23,484 bases of DNA from an uncultured Ruminococcus sp. (GTDB lineage: Bacteria; Bacillota; Clostridia; Oscillospirales; Ruminococcaceae). A program made the position numbers and the translations under genes. Shown piece after piece: positions 21,947 to 23,484 of this stretch. The DNA is taken from contig CAMBJF010000014.1 of assembly GCA_945867875.1 (NCBI GenBank), positions 1 to 23,484 of the forward strand. The letters run 5' to 3'. The notes beneath the pieces are model-generated. The model made no database searches. It saw only the letters and a program-made list of their open reading frames with translations, and had not been told where the DNA came from. The stretch's first letter is position 1. The number at the start of each line of letters is the position of its first letter.

Positions 21947-23385
21947 AAAATATTCTCTTTGTTGCTTCCGAATGTGTTCCTTTTATCAAAACAGGCGGCC
22001 TTGCAGACGTTGTGGGCACTCTCCCCAAAATGTTCGACAAGAACCGGTTCGACTGCCGTGTTATCATCCCAAATTATAAATGTATCCCCGATAAATTCAG
22101 AAATAATTTCAAGTATGTCCACCATTTCTATATGGATATGGGCGAGCGCTTCAACAGCGTTCACGTGGGAATTATGGAATATCAGTATGACGGCATAACA
22201 TTCTATTTTGTTGATAATCTTTTCTATTTCGGCGGCGACAAGCCCTATGCCGACATAAGATATGACATCGAGAAGTTCATTTATTTCTCAAAGGCTGTAA
22301 TGGCTATCCTGCCCGTTATCGGCTTCAAGCCCGACATTATCCACTGCCACGACTGGCAGGCAGGTCTTGTCCCCGTTTATCTCCACACACTTTACAAGGA
22401 CAATCCTTTCTACTGGGGCACAAAGACTATATTTACAATACATAATCTCCGCTTCCAGGGTATCTGGGACATTGCAACCATAAAGTCTCTTTCGGGTCTC
22501 CCCGACTATGTTTTCACCCCCGACAAGCTTGAATACAAGCAGGACGCAAATATGCTCAAGGGCGGTCTTGTTTATGCGGATTACATCACCACCGTCAGCG
22601 GCACATATGCAGGGGAGATTCAGACCGCATATTACGGCGAGGGGCTTGACGGACTTCTCAGAGCGAGAAATCAATCTCTCTGCGGCATCGTGAACGGTAT
22701 CGACTATAATGCATACAATCCCGAGACCGACACGACTATCGCAAAGCAGTACAGCATCAAGAACGTGAAAAAGGGCAAGGCTGCCAACAAAAAGGCTCTC
22801 CAGCAGGAGCTTGGTCTTGCGCAGGACGAGAACAAGTTTATGATATCCATAATCTCCCGTCTTACCGAACAGAAGGGACTTGACCTTGTACGCTATGCCC
22901 TTGACCGCATCTGCGACGAGAACACTCAGTTCGTCGTTATCGGCACGGGCGACCCTCAGTATGAAAATCTTTTCAGAGAATATGCTTGGAGAATGCCCGA
23001 CAGGGTTTCCGCAAATATTCTCTTTAACGAGAGCTTTGCCCACAGGGTATATTCCGGTTCTGACGCTGTTCTCGTTCCCAGTATGTTCGAGCCCTGCGGT
23101 CTTACACAGCTTATCGCCCTCAGATACGGCACCGTGCCCATTGTCCGTGAGACAGGCGGCTTAAAGGACACCGTTGCTCCCTACAACGAGTATGACGGCA
23201 CGGGAATCGGCTTCTCATTTGCAAACTACAACGGCGAGGAGCTCCTGAACACCATAAACTATGCAAAGCATATTTTCTATGACTGCCGCAAGGAATGGGA
23301 TCAAATGGTCCTCAGAGGTATGAAGACCGATTATTCTTGGGTCAATTCCGCAAGAAAATATGAGGAGCTTTATAACAGGCTGTGA
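21943..23385 (+). CDS. glgA: Glycogen synthase (ADP-glucose), GT5 family
   Basis: Transfers glucose from ADP-glucose to the non-reducing end of glycogen in the cytosol. The 480 residues match bacterial GlgA. The N-terminal KTGGLADV (16-23) is the ADP-glucose-binding signature. HCHDWQAG and IHNLRFQGIWD follow in the first Rossmann domain. VNGIDYNAYNPETD marks the domain hinge; SRLTEQKGLD, PSMFEPCGLTQ and RETGGLKDTV in the second domain contain the catalytic Lys/Glu region of the GT-B fold. The start is ATG 21943, confirmed by the usual KNILFVASE opening. Single gene with a strong promoter; the other glg genes are not in this window. Confidence 0.97.
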   Translation: MKNILFVASECVPFIKTGGLADVVGTLPKMFDKNRFDCRVIIPNYKCIPDKFRNNFKYVHHFYMDMGERFNSVHVGIMEYQYDGITFYFVDNLFYFGGDKPYADIRYDIEKFIYFSKAVMAILPVIGFKPDIIHCHDWQAGLVPVYLHTLYKDNPFYWGTKTIFTIHNLRFQGIWDIATIKSLSGLPDYVFTPDKLEYKQDANMLKGGLVYADYITTVSGTYAGEIQTAYYGEGLDGLLRARNQSLCGIVNGIDYNAYNPETDTTIAKQYSIKNVKKGKAANKKALQQELGLAQDENKFMISIISRLTEQKGLDLVRYALDRICDENTQFVVIGTGDPQYENLFREYAWRMPDRVSANILFNESFAHRVYSGSDAVLVPSMFEPCGLTQLIALRYGTVPIVRETGGLKDTVAPYNEYDGTGIGFSFANYNGEELLNTINYAKHIFYDCRKEWDQMVLRGMKTDYSWVNSARKYEELYNRL

Positions 23386-23406
23386 TCTTACAGAATAAAA
23401 ATTTTC

Positions 23407-23435
23407 TTGACAATAATGATTTTTTGTGATATAAT
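23407..23435 (+). promoter_or_regulatory. Strong sigma-A-type promoter for a gene beyond the right edge
   Basis: TTGACA (23407-23412), a 17-base spacer and TATAAT (23430-23435), both perfect. The driven gene is outside the window. Confidence 0.85.
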
Positions 23436-23446
23436 AAGCATAATAT

Positions 23447-23471
23447 AAAGGGTGATGAATTTCACCCTTTT
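23447..23471 (+). other. Hairpin at the very 5' end of the next transcript
   Basis: AAAGGGTGA (23447-23455) pairs perfectly with TCACCCTTT (23462-23470) over a 6-base loop, with only T23471 following before GG. It begins about 5 bases after the predicted transcription start. It could be a leader stabiliser, an attenuator or the glgA terminator. Confidence 0.5.
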
Positions 23472-23484
23472 GGCTTGGTCTTTT

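Noticed and set aside
22288..23043. A 251-codon minus-strand frame inside glgA
   Set aside because: It is a shadow of the glgA codons, which carry all GT5 motifs.

Overview
The window looks like chromosomal DNA from a Gram-positive anaerobe of the Clostridia, most like the Ruminococcus/Oscillospiraceae side. This is an inference from gene content (DUF4317, DUF1893 and four-cysteine TSCPD proteins, a YibE/F protein, ClpC, a rsmD-coaD pair), from strong AGGAGG-type ribosome binding sites, and from textbook TTGACA-17-TATAAT promoters. The contig starts with 41 bases of Illumina Nextera adapter and index rather than genome, so the first gene is cut by the assembly edge.

Layout. From the left edge to about 6.8 kb everything reads leftward: a truncated methyl-accepting chemotaxis protein, a cytosolic GH26-like glycoside hydrolase, an operon rsmD - coaD - coiled-coil protein, and uvrC. 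A short divergent promoter region separates uvrC from a rightward DUF1893 gene, which converges on a DUF4317 gene across a shared bidirectional terminator. From 7.4 to 14.3 kb all genes read leftward again: DUF4317, a PAS-PAS protein with a degenerate GGDEF domain, an MFS transporter, a YibE/F membrane protein and a secreted alkaline phosphatase. From 14.5 kb onward all genes read rightward: a membrane Cache-PAS-GGDEF diguanylate cyclase, a PHP phosphoesterase - TSCPD - YdcF cluster, a small AT-rich membrane ORF of unknown origin, clpC, and glgA (glycogen synthase).

How the genes fit together. Most are single-gene or two- to three-gene transcription units with their own sigma-A-type promoters. 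Housekeeping functions (uvrC, rsmD, coaD, clpC, glgA) are mixed with signalling genes. Two regulatory links can be read from the DNA: a flagellar sigma-28/SigD-type promoter in front of the membrane diguanylate cyclase, which with the chemotaxis receptor points to a motile cell, and three 11-bp-phased repeats upstream of the alkaline phosphatase promoter that look like a PhoP box.

I see no CRISPR array, phage, transposase, restriction or toxin system. The least ordinary parts are intergenic. They are two long, nearly fully palindromic elements (about 135 and 164 bp) with the form of MITEs or long RNA hairpins, a duplicated fragment of the ydcF 3' end that brackets the AT-rich ORF, and a terminator-like hairpin inside the first codons of the YdcF-type gene.
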